A stretch of 64,000 bases of DNA from positions 180,655 through 244,654 of the forward strand of contig JACKFC010000002.1 in NCBI GenBank assembly GCA_020632665.1, given 5' to 3'. The position numbers were made by a program, and so were the translations under genes. Shown piece after piece: positions 17,639 to 26,727 of this stretch. The DNA is from Deltaproteobacteria bacterium (GTDB taxonomy: Bacteria > Myxococcota_A > UBA9042). The notes beneath the pieces were generated by a model. That model was not told where the DNA came from. It searched no databases and was given only the letters and a program-made list of their open reading frames with translations. The first letter of the stretch is position 1; every line of letters begins with the position of its first letter.

Positions 17639-19717
17639 ATGCTCGCTGACTCCCGGCTCTCCCGCGCTGCCATCGTCGTTTCCACCTTGGCCGTCGCCAC
17701 GTTGGTCTCCGCCACGTTGATGGCGCCGCAGATCTTCGCCGCTGCCCCCGGACGGACCGTGGTCGAGGGCGTGCTCAGCGCCTCGGGTGGCCCGGCCGCC
17801 GATGGCGAATACGCCCTGAGCTTCGCCGTCTACGACGGCAAGGAGGCGCAGAGCGCGGCGCTGACGGTGCCGGTGGCCAAGGTCGCCGTCGTCGGCGGCC
17901 GCTTCGCCGCGACGCTGCCGCTCGACGCCGCCGCTGCGGCAAAGTTGGCGGCGCTCGCCGATCCCTGGCTCGGCGTCACCGTCGGTAGCGATCCGGAGCT
18001 GCCGCGGCAGGCGATGGGGGCGGCGCCCTACGCGCTGGTCGCCGGCAGCGTCGGCTGCGTCGGCTGCGTCGGCGGCGACACGCTGGCGAACGGTTCGATC
18101 GCCGCGGCCAAGCTCGGCTTCAACTACGCCGGCAGCTCGACCAAGGGCGGCGCCGCGCTCGACCTCGCCTGTACCGGCTGCGTCGGCGTCTCCGAGATGA
18201 AATTCGACGGCGACGTCGACCTCGGCGGCAACAGCATCAAGGCGAAGAACGCGACGCTCTCGGGCGATGTGGTGGCCAAGACTGTGACCGCGACCGCCTT
18301 CATCGGCGACGGCAGCAAGCTCACCGGCCTCGCCCTGCCGAGCGGCACCTGCCCGGCGGGGCAGGTCGTCACCGGCATCGCCACCGACGGCAAGTTGACC
18401 TGCAAATCGGTCGCCGACGCGCTGCCGAAGGACGGCCTGGACGAGGTCAGCAACGGCCTGCTGAAGAATCAATTCGTCGAGACCGTGGCGAGCGCGGGCG
18501 CCGTCGCGATCCCCGACAATACGGGCGCGACCGCGACCTCGATCCTGACCGCGCCGAGCTACGGCACCGTGCAGGGCCTGACGGTGAAGGTGAAGCTCGA
18601 AAATACCGACCTCTCGACCGTCTCGATCAAGCTCTTGCCACCGGACGACAAGAAGGTCGGCTACGTCCTCTGCGATCCCTGTGGCGACAAGGACAGCAAG
18701 GCCCTCGACGCCAGCTGGAGCGACGCCAAGGCTCCGAAATCCGGCGATCTCGCGGCCTGGATCGGCAAAGACGTCGCCGGCACCTGGAACCTGGTCGTCA
18801 ACGACGCCTCGTTCTGCATCAAGCAGGCCGCCGGCAACGACGCGCTCTGCGACCTCGACAACAAGACCGACGGCGCCATCACCTCCTGGTCGCTCGAATT
18901 CGCCACGCTGAGCAGCAAGAAAGTGCAGCTCGGCGGCGCGCTGCTCTTCCACGTCAGCGAGACCGAGCCGATCCCGTGCACCACTGCGACCTTCGGCGCG
19001 ACCTACGCCAACCCCAAGGACAAGGCCGTCTACGTCTGCAACGGCAAGGACTACGCCGCGATCTATCTCACCATCCCGGGCAGCAAGGAGAATCCGGTCA
19101 GCAGCTGCAAGGACCTGCAGACCAAGGTCCCCGAGGCCAAGAGCGGCAACTATTGGATCGCCAACAACGGCAACCCGGTCGAGCTCTACTGCGATATGGT
19201 CACCGAGGGCGGCGGCTGGACCGTGCTCTTCGACGAGACCAAGGTCGCCTGCGGCCAGAACTGGGCGGATTGGTCCGACAACAAGGGCACCGACGCGACG
19301 GTCGCGGGCCAATGCACCCGGGTCCACGGCGTCTGGGGCTCCGGCGGCGGCGGCGACCGCACCATCTCGACCTACGGCGTGCCGCACGCGGCGCTGCGCG
19401 TCTTCGGCCGCTACTACGCCGTCGACTCCTGGGACAACGAGAGCAACGGCGCGCGCCTGCTGATCGACGGCGGGCAGAAGTGGTCGGCGAACAAGGTCTG
19501 GAACGCTCCGGGCCAGGGCAACGGCTGGGTGACGGCGTCGTTCTCGCCGGCGCCCTGGGGCAACAACGCGACCAATGGCTATTGGCAGCTCGAGAACGCC
19601 ACCGGCGCCATCAGCCACACCGGCGTCAGCGTCAAGGTCGAGGTCCGCACCGGCATCGACCAGGACTTGAGCGACGAGTCGTTCGCCTTCTCGCACATGA
19701 AGGTGATGATCCGGTAG
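17639..19717 (+). CDS. Secreted protein with P/Homo-B-like and fibrinogen-like domains
   Basis: The 692-residue protein has a signal peptide (1-34, cleavage near IFAAAPG). An N-terminal beta domain (40-140) is of the kind seen in tail-spike-like bacterial surface proteins. Repeats with paired cysteines follow (VGCVGCVGG, LACTGCVG). Residues ~290-425 resemble the P/Homo-B domain of proprotein convertases (AAWIGKDVAGTWNLVVND). The last ~205 residues start SCKDLQ and contain YCDMVTEGGGWTVLFDE, the hallmark of fibrinogen/COLFI-like domains, often carbohydrate-binding. It is probably a surface adhesin. The start at 17639 is the only one that gives a signal peptide. Confidence 0.82.
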   Translation: MLADSRLSRAAIVVSTLAVATLVSATLMAPQIFAAAPGRTVVEGVLSASGGPAADGEYALSFAVYDGKEAQSAALTVPVAKVAVVGGRFAATLPLDAAAAAKLAALADPWLGVTVGSDPELPRQAMGAAPYALVAGSVGCVGCVGGDTLANGSIAAAKLGFNYAGSSTKGGAALDLACTGCVGVSEMKFDGDVDLGGNSIKAKNATLSGDVVAKTVTATAFIGDGSKLTGLALPSGTCPAGQVVTGIATDGKLTCKSVADALPKDGLDEVSNGLLKNQFVETVASAGAVAIPDNTGATATSILTAPSYGTVQGLTVKVKLENTDLSTVSIKLLPPDDKKVGYVLCDPCGDKDSKALDASWSDAKAPKSGDLAAWIGKDVAGTWNLVVNDASFCIKQAAGNDALCDLDNKTDGAITSWSLEFATLSSKKVQLGGALLFHVSETEPIPCTTATFGATYANPKDKAVYVCNGKDYAAIYLTIPGSKENPVSSCKDLQTKVPEAKSGNYWIANNGNPVELYCDMVTEGGGWTVLFDETKVACGQNWADWSDNKGTDATVAGQCTRVHGVWGSGGGGDRTISTYGVPHAALRVFGRYYAVDSWDNESNGARLLIDGGQKWSANKVWNAPGQGNGWVTASFSPAPWGNNATNGYWQLENATGAISHTGVSVKVEVRTGIDQDLSDESFAFSHMKVMIR

Positions 19718-19721
19718 GCGG

Positions 19722-22193
19722 CTACGCGCGCCCGACGCGGCCGGCATAGCCCCTGAGCCACGCCTCCTGCGCCTCGGTCTCGACCGCGCGCGGCGAGCGC
19801 ACCGCGCGGATGGCGGCGATGGCTTCGTCCGCGCCCATCCCGCGGCGGATCAGCAGCGCCGCCGCGAGCAAGCCGGTGCGACCCAGCCCGCCCATGCAAT
19901 GCACCACGACGTCGACGCCGCGACCGAGCAGGACCTGGTCGAGCCGGGCGATCTTGTCGTCGGCGTCGGTCGGCGGCGCGCCCTGGTCGGCGACCACCTC
20001 GTGATGCAAGACGAGACCGTGCGCCTGCAGCCGGGCCTCGTAGTCGCCGACGCCAGCGTCCTGCAGCTCGCGCTCGCTGCACAGGCAGACGACGTGGTGC
20101 ACGCCGTGGCCGGCGATGGTGGCGAGGTCGGCTTCCAGGTCGCGGCCGCGATCGGTCCGCCCCGGGCAGAGCGTGAGGAAGAGCCGCCCGGTTCGCGGGT
20201 GCTCCGGCGTCCGCAGCAGGGCGGTGGGCACTTCGTCCAGGCGCAGCGCCGCCTCGCGGGCGTGGCGTCGCTGCAGCAGCGCCGCGAGGCGTGCCGATGC
20301 ATAGAGCGCCAGCCGCTTCTGCCAGGCGTTGGCCTCGTCGTAGCCGATCGTCTGCGCCGCGTAGCAGAGCATCGGCAGCAGGATGTGCGAGGGGTTGCGC
20401 TCGCTGCCCATCACCCCGGCGAGCAGCAGGCGGAGGTGGCGCAACAAGGTCCAGCAGCGCTGCAACGCGGGCGCTCGCACCGCGTCGAGCGTCGCCGGCA
20501 GCGGCGCGGCGAGGTCCTCGACGTCGAGCAGCGCGTCGAGCATCGCCATCGCCTGCGCGAGCTCCGCTTCGCTCTCGATCCGCGTCAGCAGGAAGAGCAG
20601 GTCCGACTCGGCCTTGTGCAGATCGCGGCTGGCGTGCTTGCGACCGGCGTGGGCGAAGTCGATGATCCAGACGTTGCCGCCGCCATCGACCAGGATATTG
20701 GCGTAGTTCAGGTCGCCGTGGACGTAGGCGACCCAATGCCGCTCGCGCGCCATCGCCGGGCGCAGCTTCGGCAGCGTCGCGTCGTAGAACGCCGCCGGCG
20801 CCGGCAGGGTCGTGGCCTCGCGGCCGGCGAAGGCCGGGATCCCGAGGCGTTGCGTCGCGCCCTCGCCGAGCAGCGTCCAGCCGTGGCCGTCGCTGGCCGC
20901 GAGCGCCGCGGCGGTATTGGCGCGGACCCGGCTGCCGTCGTAGAGCGCGCCCTGCCGGTCGACGAAGGTATAGGCGCGGAGCAGATCGAGCGGCTCGTAG
21001 CGCCGCGCCGCGCTGAGCCGACCGAGGATGCCGACGAAGACCGCGTCGAGCACCGCTTCCGGCGCGCGACCGCCGAAGGCCGAGGCGTCGCCGTCGAGTA
21101 GCGTCTCCCACATCGCCTTGAAGGTGCGGACCTGCTGGTTCGCCATCGCGGCGTAGGCGTATTTCAGCCCGGCGCGCTGGCCGTGCTCGACCAGGCCGCG
21201 GACGCTGGGAGCGTCGTTGCCGAGCACGCCTTCGACCAGCTCGAAGCGCCGTCGCTCGTCGGCGATGGCCTTGCGTTCGCCGAGCTTGAGCACGCTGGCG
21301 GCGACCTCGTGGCCGCGCTGGTCGCGACCGCGGACGCCGAAGACGCTGGCGCCGGAGAAGCCGCCGCCGATCGGGTGCAGCGTGATGCTCGATTCGCGCG
21401 GGTACAGGGCCTTGAGCAGCGGGAGGTCGGCGTCCCGTGCGGCCGCGATCTCTCGCCGTTGCGCTGCCGGGAAGTGCTCCGGGATCGCCGGCCACTGCAC
21501 CGTGAGGCTGCCGCTGTCCACGCCGCCCTCGAGCTGTAGTGGCTCGGCGTCGGGGCAGAGCCAGCCGGCGAATTCACCGACCGAATGGCAGATCTCGACG
21601 CCGAGCACGCGGCCGAGTTGGTCCAGCGCGGCGAAGTGGCGCTCGCGGTTGCTGCTCGCACAGAGCGCGCTGCAGGTGGCCAGCTGCGCGACGTTCCAGC
21701 GCGACATCAGCTCGTAGAGCAGGAAGGTGACCTTGGCCTCGGTCCAGACCCCGACCACGCCGACCCGCAGCGCGTCGCCGTGCTGCCGTCGCAGGTCGGC
21801 CAAGACCGCGCCGAGGTTGGAATGTTCGGCGTCGTTGAGGGTCAGCGCGTCGACCCGGCGCACGCCGTCGCCGTCGACGTCGGCGTCCATCCCGAGCACC
21901 AGCTCGGCGCCCGGCGTCCCGGCCAGGCAATGCGCTCCGAAGCGCTGCAGATGCGCCTTCTGCGTCGGGTCCGCGGCGTCGTGCCAATCGCGGATGTGGA
22001 CGATCGTGAGATCGTCGCCGACCCGCCGCGTCCAATCACGGAGCTGCGCCAGCGGGCCACGCTCCGGCTCGGGGCCGAGCAGCCGTTCCGCCTCTTCGTG
22101 GCCGATGTGCAGCTCGTTGGGCAGCGCGTCGAAGGGCCCGATCGGGCCGACGAAATCGTGTTGCAGGCATTGCGTGATCAGGACGGCGTGCAT
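19722..22193 (-). CDS. Three-domain fusion: isochorismatase-like, kinase/phosphotransferase-like, dual-specificity phosphatase-like
   Basis: The protein is 823 residues from ATG 22193, two bases after the glycosyltransferase stop. Residues 1-210 look like the cysteine-hydrolase (isochorismatase) fold: the start MHAVLITQCLQHDF has the usual early Asp (Asp13), but where the nucleophilic Cys is expected the sequence reads VVGVWTEAKVTF, with Lys154. Residues 265-640 are kinase-like: glycine loop GGGFSGASVF (276-285), Lys303 in SVLKLG, HGDLNYANI (492-500) and IDFAHAG (511-517). Residues 665-823 carry a phosphatase signature HCMGGLGRTG (Cys766, Arg772), with Asp736 as possible general acid. It is presumably cytoplasmic. 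A phosphorylation/dephosphorylation switch in one chain is an inference. Confidence 0.8.
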   Translation of the reverse strand: MHAVLITQCLQHDFVGPIGPFDALPNELHIGHEEAERLLGPEPERGPLAQLRDWTRRVGDDLTIVHIRDWHDAADPTQKAHLQRFGAHCLAGTPGAELVLGMDADVDGDGVRRVDALTLNDAEHSNLGAVLADLRRQHGDALRVGVVGVWTEAKVTFLLYELMSRWNVAQLATCSALCASSNRERHFAALDQLGRVLGVEICHSVGEFAGWLCPDAEPLQLEGGVDSGSLTVQWPAIPEHFPAAQRREIAAARDADLPLLKALYPRESSITLHPIGGGFSGASVFGVRGRDQRGHEVAASVLKLGERKAIADERRRFELVEGVLGNDAPSVRGLVEHGQRAGLKYAYAAMANQQVRTFKAMWETLLDGDASAFGGRAPEAVLDAVFVGILGRLSAARRYEPLDLLRAYTFVDRQGALYDGSRVRANTAAALAASDGHGWTLLGEGATQRLGIPAFAGREATTLPAPAAFYDATLPKLRPAMARERHWVAYVHGDLNYANILVDGGGNVWIIDFAHAGRKHASRDLHKAESDLLFLLTRIESEAELAQAMAMLDALLDVEDLAAPLPATLDAVRAPALQRCWTLLRHLRLLLAGVMGSERNPSHILLPMLCYAAQTIGYDEANAWQKRLALYASARLAALLQRRHAREAALRLDEVPTALLRTPEHPRTGRLFLTLCPGRTDRGRDLEADLATIAGHGVHHVVCLCSERELQDAGVGDYEARLQAHGLVLHHEVVADQGAPPTDADDKIARLDQVLLGRGVDVVVHCMGGLGRTGLLAAALLIRRGMGADEAIAAIRAVRSPRAVETEAQEAWLRGYAGRVGRA

Positions 22194-22195
22194 GG

Positions 22196-23422
22196 TCAGG
22201 CTCGACGGATGCGGGCCAGCAGACGGAGCGCGTCGGCCGGCTTCTCGCGCAGCAATTGCGGGCCGCGGCGGGCGCCCACGAGTTGGTCGTAGAGCGCGAT
22301 CCATTGCTCGCGCACCACGTCGGGGTGGAAGCGGGTGCGGGCGTCGTCGCGGGCCGCCGCGCGCATCGCAGCCTGTTCGAGCGGCGTCAGTGTCAGCGCC
22401 CGGCGGATCGCGTCGGCCAGCGCGTCGTCCGGCGTCTCGTTGTGGCGCTGCGGCACGAGCAGGCCGGTCACGCCGTCTTGCAGCAAGCCGGGCACCTCGC
22501 CGGTCGCCGAGGCCACGACCAGCGCGCCGCGGCTCATCGCCTCGAGCACGACCATCGGCATGCCCTCGGTATGCGAGGCCTGCACGACCAGCCCGGCGGC
22601 GTCGAGCAGCGCGGTGATCTCGTGGGTCGCGCCGTGGATGTGCAGGTCGACGCCGAGGGCGGCGGCGGCGCTCTGGCAGCGGGCGACCTCTTCCGTCTCG
22701 GTGACGCGGCCGACCAGCAGCACCGGCGGCGTCTGCATGCCTTGCCGACGCAAGATGCCGACGGCGCGGACCAGGCCGGCGACGTTCTTGTTCGACTCCA
22801 GCCGCCCGATCGCGACGATCGGCGGCTCGCTGCCTTTGTCCAGGCCCATCCGCGCCAACAAGGCGTCGCGGACTGCCGCTTGGGTCGGCGGCGCGTCGGC
22901 CAGGCGGCGCTCGACGAAATTCGGGATGAACGAGACGCGCTCGCGCGGCACGCCCTGCACCACCAGCCACTCCAACGCGTCGTGCGCGACGCAGACGGTG
23001 TGGTCGGCGAGCAGCGCCGAGGCGAGGTAGGCCTTGGCGTAGGCCGGGAAGCGACGCAGGAAGGCGGCGCCGGTGTGCAGGTGCAAGATCTGCGGCGCCC
23101 GGCGCGGCCCGAGCCCGAGCGCGCCGACGTAGACGCCGGAGAACGCCTTCCAGCTGTGGACGACGTCGACGCGGTCGCGGCGGATCGCCCGTGCCAGCTC
23201 GGCGAGCATCAGCGGATCGACCTTCGCCCGCCGCCGCAGCAGCAGGTCTTCGACCCCGCTCGGCAGCGGATGGAAGGAGTCGGGGCGATACCGCACCACG
23301 CGCGGCGCCCAGCGGGTGCCCTTCAGCTCGTCGGCGAGCAAGACCAGCTGCCGCTCGGCGCCGCCGGATTCCAGGCTGTCGACCACGAAGGCCACCCGCC
23401 GCTGTTCGCTTCGCTCTGCCAC
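22196..23422 (-). CDS. GT4-family glycosyltransferase
   Basis: The 408-residue protein shows two Rossmann-like halves: N-terminal VAFVVDSLESGGAERQ, a classic GT4 opening, and C-terminal IVAIGRLESNKN with the EGMPMVVLEAMSRG donor-binding motif containing the conserved glutamates. It should transfer a sugar from a nucleotide donor with retention, probably to an envelope glycan or lipid at the inner membrane. It starts at GTG 23422 with GGGAGG six bases upstream. It lies in an operon between the outer-membrane barrel protein and the three-domain fusion. Confidence 0.9.
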   Translation of the reverse strand: MAERSEQRRVAFVVDSLESGGAERQLVLLADELKGTRWAPRVVRYRPDSFHPLPSGVEDLLLRRRAKVDPLMLAELARAIRRDRVDVVHSWKAFSGVYVGALGLGPRRAPQILHLHTGAAFLRRFPAYAKAYLASALLADHTVCVAHDALEWLVVQGVPRERVSFIPNFVERRLADAPPTQAAVRDALLARMGLDKGSEPPIVAIGRLESNKNVAGLVRAVGILRRQGMQTPPVLLVGRVTETEEVARCQSAAAALGVDLHIHGATHEITALLDAAGLVVQASHTEGMPMVVLEAMSRGALVVASATGEVPGLLQDGVTGLLVPQRHNETPDDALADAIRRALTLTPLEQAAMRAAARDDARTRFHPDVVREQWIALYDQLVGARRGPQLLREKPADALRLLARIRRA

Positions 23423-23449
23423 GCTAGCCTCCCGAGTGCGCGCGGGCTC

Positions 23450-24709
23450 TTACCAAAACTTGGCGAGCAAGCGTACCCCGAAGGTCGTCGCGTTCGCCGG
23501 CCGCATATTCCGCCCCGGGATGATGTCGAGCGAGCGCTGCCGGACGTAGAATTGCAGCGGCGCGCCGACCCGCAGCAGCGAGAGCGTCACCGTCGCCGAG
23601 AAGGCGAATTTGTCGCCCTCGCCCCAATAGCGGCCCTGGTCGAGGCTCCAGATCGGGTAGCGCGAAGACCAGACGGTCGGCATCAGGTGGATATAGTCGA
23701 CCATCGCGTTGATCGAGAGCATCCCGGGGAAGCGCTTCGCCGCCTCCAGCGAGCCCTTGGTCATCCAGGTGCCGAAGGTCGGGCCGAGCAACGGCACCCA
23801 ATCGAGCGAGAGCCGCGCCGCCTGCCAATCGCCGCCGTCGACCGAATAGGTCTCGCCGACGTAGGGCGCGTAGTTCATCAGCAGCGGGTTCTTGCTGCCG
23901 GTCGCGGTCTTGTAGGTGCGGGTCCGCAGCCAGGCGTACCAGGCCTCGACGCCGACGGTGAAGCGGTCGATGCCGCCCTCGTCCTTGTAGCGCCAGTCCG
24001 CCGCGAGGTGGACCTCGAGATCGCCGTAGTTGTGCAGGTACCAGGCCGTCGTGCCGAGATCGACCAGCTCTTCCGGGTCGACGTCGCGGCCGGTCGGCAG
24101 CGCCGCCTGCACCATCAGCGACCAGCGGATATTGTTGGCGTCCATCCAGCCGCTCGCCGGCAGCAGATAGCGGCTGCCGACGACCATATCGGCCATCGTC
24201 CAGCGGTTGCCTTGCCAGACCTCGCGCGGCTTGCCCTGGCCCATCGAGCCGGCCCACTCCCAGAAGTCCTGCTCGCTATAGGGTCGACCGAGCGTCGAGT
24301 TGTAGTCGCCCGGGGTCCAGCCGAGGTTGGTCTTGATCGAGGTGCGGATCGCGACCGGGATGCCGATCGCCACCGTCCAGCGCTCGGTGACGCCGTACAA
24401 GATCTGGCTGACGAACATCCGCATATCGACTTCGGGGCGCGCCGTCAGCACGCCCTGCAGGCCGCCGCCGGCCTCGTAGCGCTCGACCGGCTCGAGCAGC
24501 GAGATCGCTTTGCGATCCTTGTCGAATTGCTTGTCGGTCAGGGCGATGATGTAGCCGAAATCGAGCAAGAAGGTATTCGCCGGCAGGGTGTCGGTCGTCC
24601 CCGCCCGCGCCGGCGTCGGCAGCGCGACCGCAAAGAGCGTCAACGCCGCCATCGCCAGCAGCGCAGCCAGCCGGCGCAGCTGCCTCTTCCACGTGGAGCG
24701 CGGCATCAT
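23450..24709 (-). CDS. Outer-membrane beta-barrel-type protein
   Basis: The 419-residue protein has a signal peptide (MMPRSTWKRQLRRL..., cleavage near ARAGTTD). Many alternating aromatic/polar strands follow and it ends in a terminal aromatic (LLAKFW), as expected for a barrel inserted by the BAM machinery. It resembles transporters or channels annotated only as putative outer-membrane beta-barrels. GGGGAGGAG directly upstream supports ATG 24709, which overlaps the stop of the preceding lipoprotein gene; the second ATG at 24706 is equally possible. Confidence 0.75.
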   Translation of the reverse strand: MMPRSTWKRQLRRLAALLAMAALTLFAVALPTPARAGTTDTLPANTFLLDFGYIIALTDKQFDKDRKAISLLEPVERYEAGGGLQGVLTARPEVDMRMFVSQILYGVTERWTVAIGIPVAIRTSIKTNLGWTPGDYNSTLGRPYSEQDFWEWAGSMGQGKPREVWQGNRWTMADMVVGSRYLLPASGWMDANNIRWSLMVQAALPTGRDVDPEELVDLGTTAWYLHNYGDLEVHLAADWRYKDEGGIDRFTVGVEAWYAWLRTRTYKTATGSKNPLLMNYAPYVGETYSVDGGDWQAARLSLDWVPLLGPTFGTWMTKGSLEAAKRFPGMLSINAMVDYIHLMPTVWSSRYPIWSLDQGRYWGEGDKFAFSATVTLSLLRVGAPLQFYVRQRSLDIIPGRNMRPANATTFGVRLLAKFW

Positions 24710-26562
24710 TGCTCCTCCCCGAAGCGGAAGCTGCGCCACGGCGCGTCGGTCGCTGGGGCGTCGCCCATGGCGTCGTGGATGGTGCCGCTCGCCGGGTCGA
24801 GGATCACCGCGTTCATCGAGTCGCTGGTGTCGACGAACGCGGCCTCACCGAGCAGCGCCTGCAGCTTCGGCAGATCGAAGCTGCCCTTGCCGGCGGCGAG
24901 GCGCTCGCCCAGGCGATGCGCGGCGCGCAGCGACTTCAGCCAATAGGTGCTGACGACCGATTGCGCGGCGATTCGGACGTTGAGCCCGGCGTCGGCGAGC
25001 AGGGCAGAAGCGATGGTGGTGATGGCGCCGTCAACGTCGACGACGTGCTCGCGGTAGTGCACGGCCAGGCCGAAGAGGTCCGGGTCACCGCCGACGGTGG
25101 CCTTGTCTTCCGGCACGACGTGGACGCCCTGCAGCACCTTGCTCGGGATCAGGCGCGCGTCGGCGTCGAGCTCGAGGTTGAGTACGCTGCCGCTCTTGTC
25201 GGCCAGCAGGCAGGTCCAGCCCATGACGTGTTGGATCGTCTCGAGCTGTTGCCGGGCCGCGTCGACCGTCGTGGCCTGGGCCAGCACCTGCCGCATCGCC
25301 AGGCCCATCGGCCAGCCGGTCGCGGTGAGCTTCGCTGCGGGCAGGTCGCTCACCTGCGGCAGCAGGTCCTTGAGGATGGCGTTGTCGAGCGTATCCGAGA
25401 AGTTGCAGACGTACCCCAGGCCCGCTTCGCTCATCCCGGAGAAGCCGAACGCCAGGCCGGCCCAGCCGACGGTGGCGTAGGCGCCGCCGCTCTCGGGGTG
25501 GTGGACCAGGATGACGGTGGTCTCGTGCGCCGCGCCCGCGTCGAGCAGGGCGAAGTGCTGCCCGAGCAGCGGGCCGGTCGAGACGCCGGGGGCCAATGCC
25601 GCGCCGCGCACCGCGAAGGCGATCGGCGGCGGCCGGGAGCGCCCGTCGTCCGGCGCGATATTCGGCACCTCGGCGGCGGCGCGGGTGTCGCCAGCGGTGG
25701 TGAAGGTGAAACCCTCGTCACGGCCGAAGCGGGGGTGCGCCGGCGGCGGATTGGCGGCGATGGTGACGTCGGCGACGCTCGAGAGCACCGAGACGGCGGC
25801 GCCGGCCGGCCAGCCCTGCGGCGGCTTGATCTCGACCACCACGCGCAGCGGGTCGGCGTCGTCGATGGTCACGCCGGGGGAGCCGTCGACGTAGAGGTCG
25901 TCGCCGATCTGCAGCCGCAGCGTCGGCACGTTGACCCCTTCGGCGTCGCGGTAGACCAGCCGCAGCGTCGCGTCGGTCGGCACGGTCGTGGTCAGCGCCG
26001 TCGGCAGCGCGACGTAGGGGTGTGGCTTCTGCTGCTCGCCCTTGTGCGTCTTCATCCCGACGAATTGCACCGTCTCGAGCGCCGGGCCGTGCGAGAGCTT
26101 CAGCGTCGCGGCGATCGCGCGGACCGCCAGCACCGTGTCGGCGAAGGTGTTGAGGATCAGCACCTGCTCGTAGGTCAGGCCGGAGCCGTCGGCGATGCCG
26201 CGCAGCTCGTCCTTGAACTCCTGCGGCAGCGTCGGCTCGATCGACTGCGCCATCTCCAGCAGCACGGCGTAGCTGAACTTGCCGTCTTGGTATTCCGGCT
26301 GCTGGTAACGGACCAGGAAGCCGGCGATCGAGGGCTGCTCGCGGTTCAGGTTCGGCAGCAGCGCCGAGGCCAGGAGCTTGGTGTAGAAGGCGCGGACCTT
26401 GTCGCGCAGGACCGTGCCGTGCTGCTTGCCGCGCTCGTAGGGGCTGCCGTGCAGGTGCACGACCTCGCGGGTCACCGCCACCGGCAACTCGGGCGCACAC
26501 GCCGTGGCGGTGAGCGCCAGGAGGAGCACGCAGGGGGCGAACCAGCGTCTGATCGGCGGCAC
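24706..26562 (-). CDS. Lipoprotein with acyltransferase/C45-peptidase-like (Ntn) fold
   Basis: From GTG 26562 the 618-residue protein has a signal with lipobox LTATAC (Cys22). Residues 33-150 match the N-terminal helical region of acyl-CoA:6-aminopenicillanate acyltransferase/C45 proteins (HGSPYERGKQHG, ELRGIADGSGLTYEQVLILN). An extra beta-rich segment (about 200-300) interrupts the family before the Ntn part resumes near FAVRGAALAPG. The usual Cys nucleophile is not seen there, where PPIAFAV stands, so activity is doubtful. The GTG was chosen because GGAG lies upstream and the lipobox sits at a normal distance. It is the first gene of a four-gene operon. Confidence 0.72.
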   Translation of the reverse strand: MPPIRRWFAPCVLLLALTATACAPELPVAVTREVVHLHGSPYERGKQHGTVLRDKVRAFYTKLLASALLPNLNREQPSIAGFLVRYQQPEYQDGKFSYAVLLEMAQSIEPTLPQEFKDELRGIADGSGLTYEQVLILNTFADTVLAVRAIAATLKLSHGPALETVQFVGMKTHKGEQQKPHPYVALPTALTTTVPTDATLRLVYRDAEGVNVPTLRLQIGDDLYVDGSPGVTIDDADPLRVVVEIKPPQGWPAGAAVSVLSSVADVTIAANPPPAHPRFGRDEGFTFTTAGDTRAAAEVPNIAPDDGRSRPPPIAFAVRGAALAPGVSTGPLLGQHFALLDAGAAHETTVILVHHPESGGAYATVGWAGLAFGFSGMSEAGLGYVCNFSDTLDNAILKDLLPQVSDLPAAKLTATGWPMGLAMRQVLAQATTVDAARQQLETIQHVMGWTCLLADKSGSVLNLELDADARLIPSKVLQGVHVVPEDKATVGGDPDLFGLAVHYREHVVDVDGAITTIASALLADAGLNVRIAAQSVVSTYWLKSLRAAHRLGERLAAGKGSFDLPKLQALLGEAAFVDTSDSMNAVILDPASGTIHDAMGDAPATDAPWRSFRFGEEQ

Positions 26563-26727
26563 GGGGGCTCCGTCGGCGGAAGGGGAGGCCACGATGGCAC
26601 CGGGTGCCAGGGGGGTCAAGGCGCGTTGAGAGCGCGCGGCCCTTGTCGCGGGCGGCTCGGCTGGCATGATGCCGCCCCGCGCGGCCGCGTCCGGCCCCGC
26701 GCGCACACCGACGACGAGGCCTTTGCG

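Noticed and set aside
22256..24946. Long + strand open frame
   Set aside because: It runs antisense to the glycosyltransferase and barrel genes and has no domain or start signal of its own.
24709..26727. Upstream continuation of the thrS frame
   Set aside because: The TGS domain begins at 26728, and the upstream part is antisense to the lipoprotein gene.
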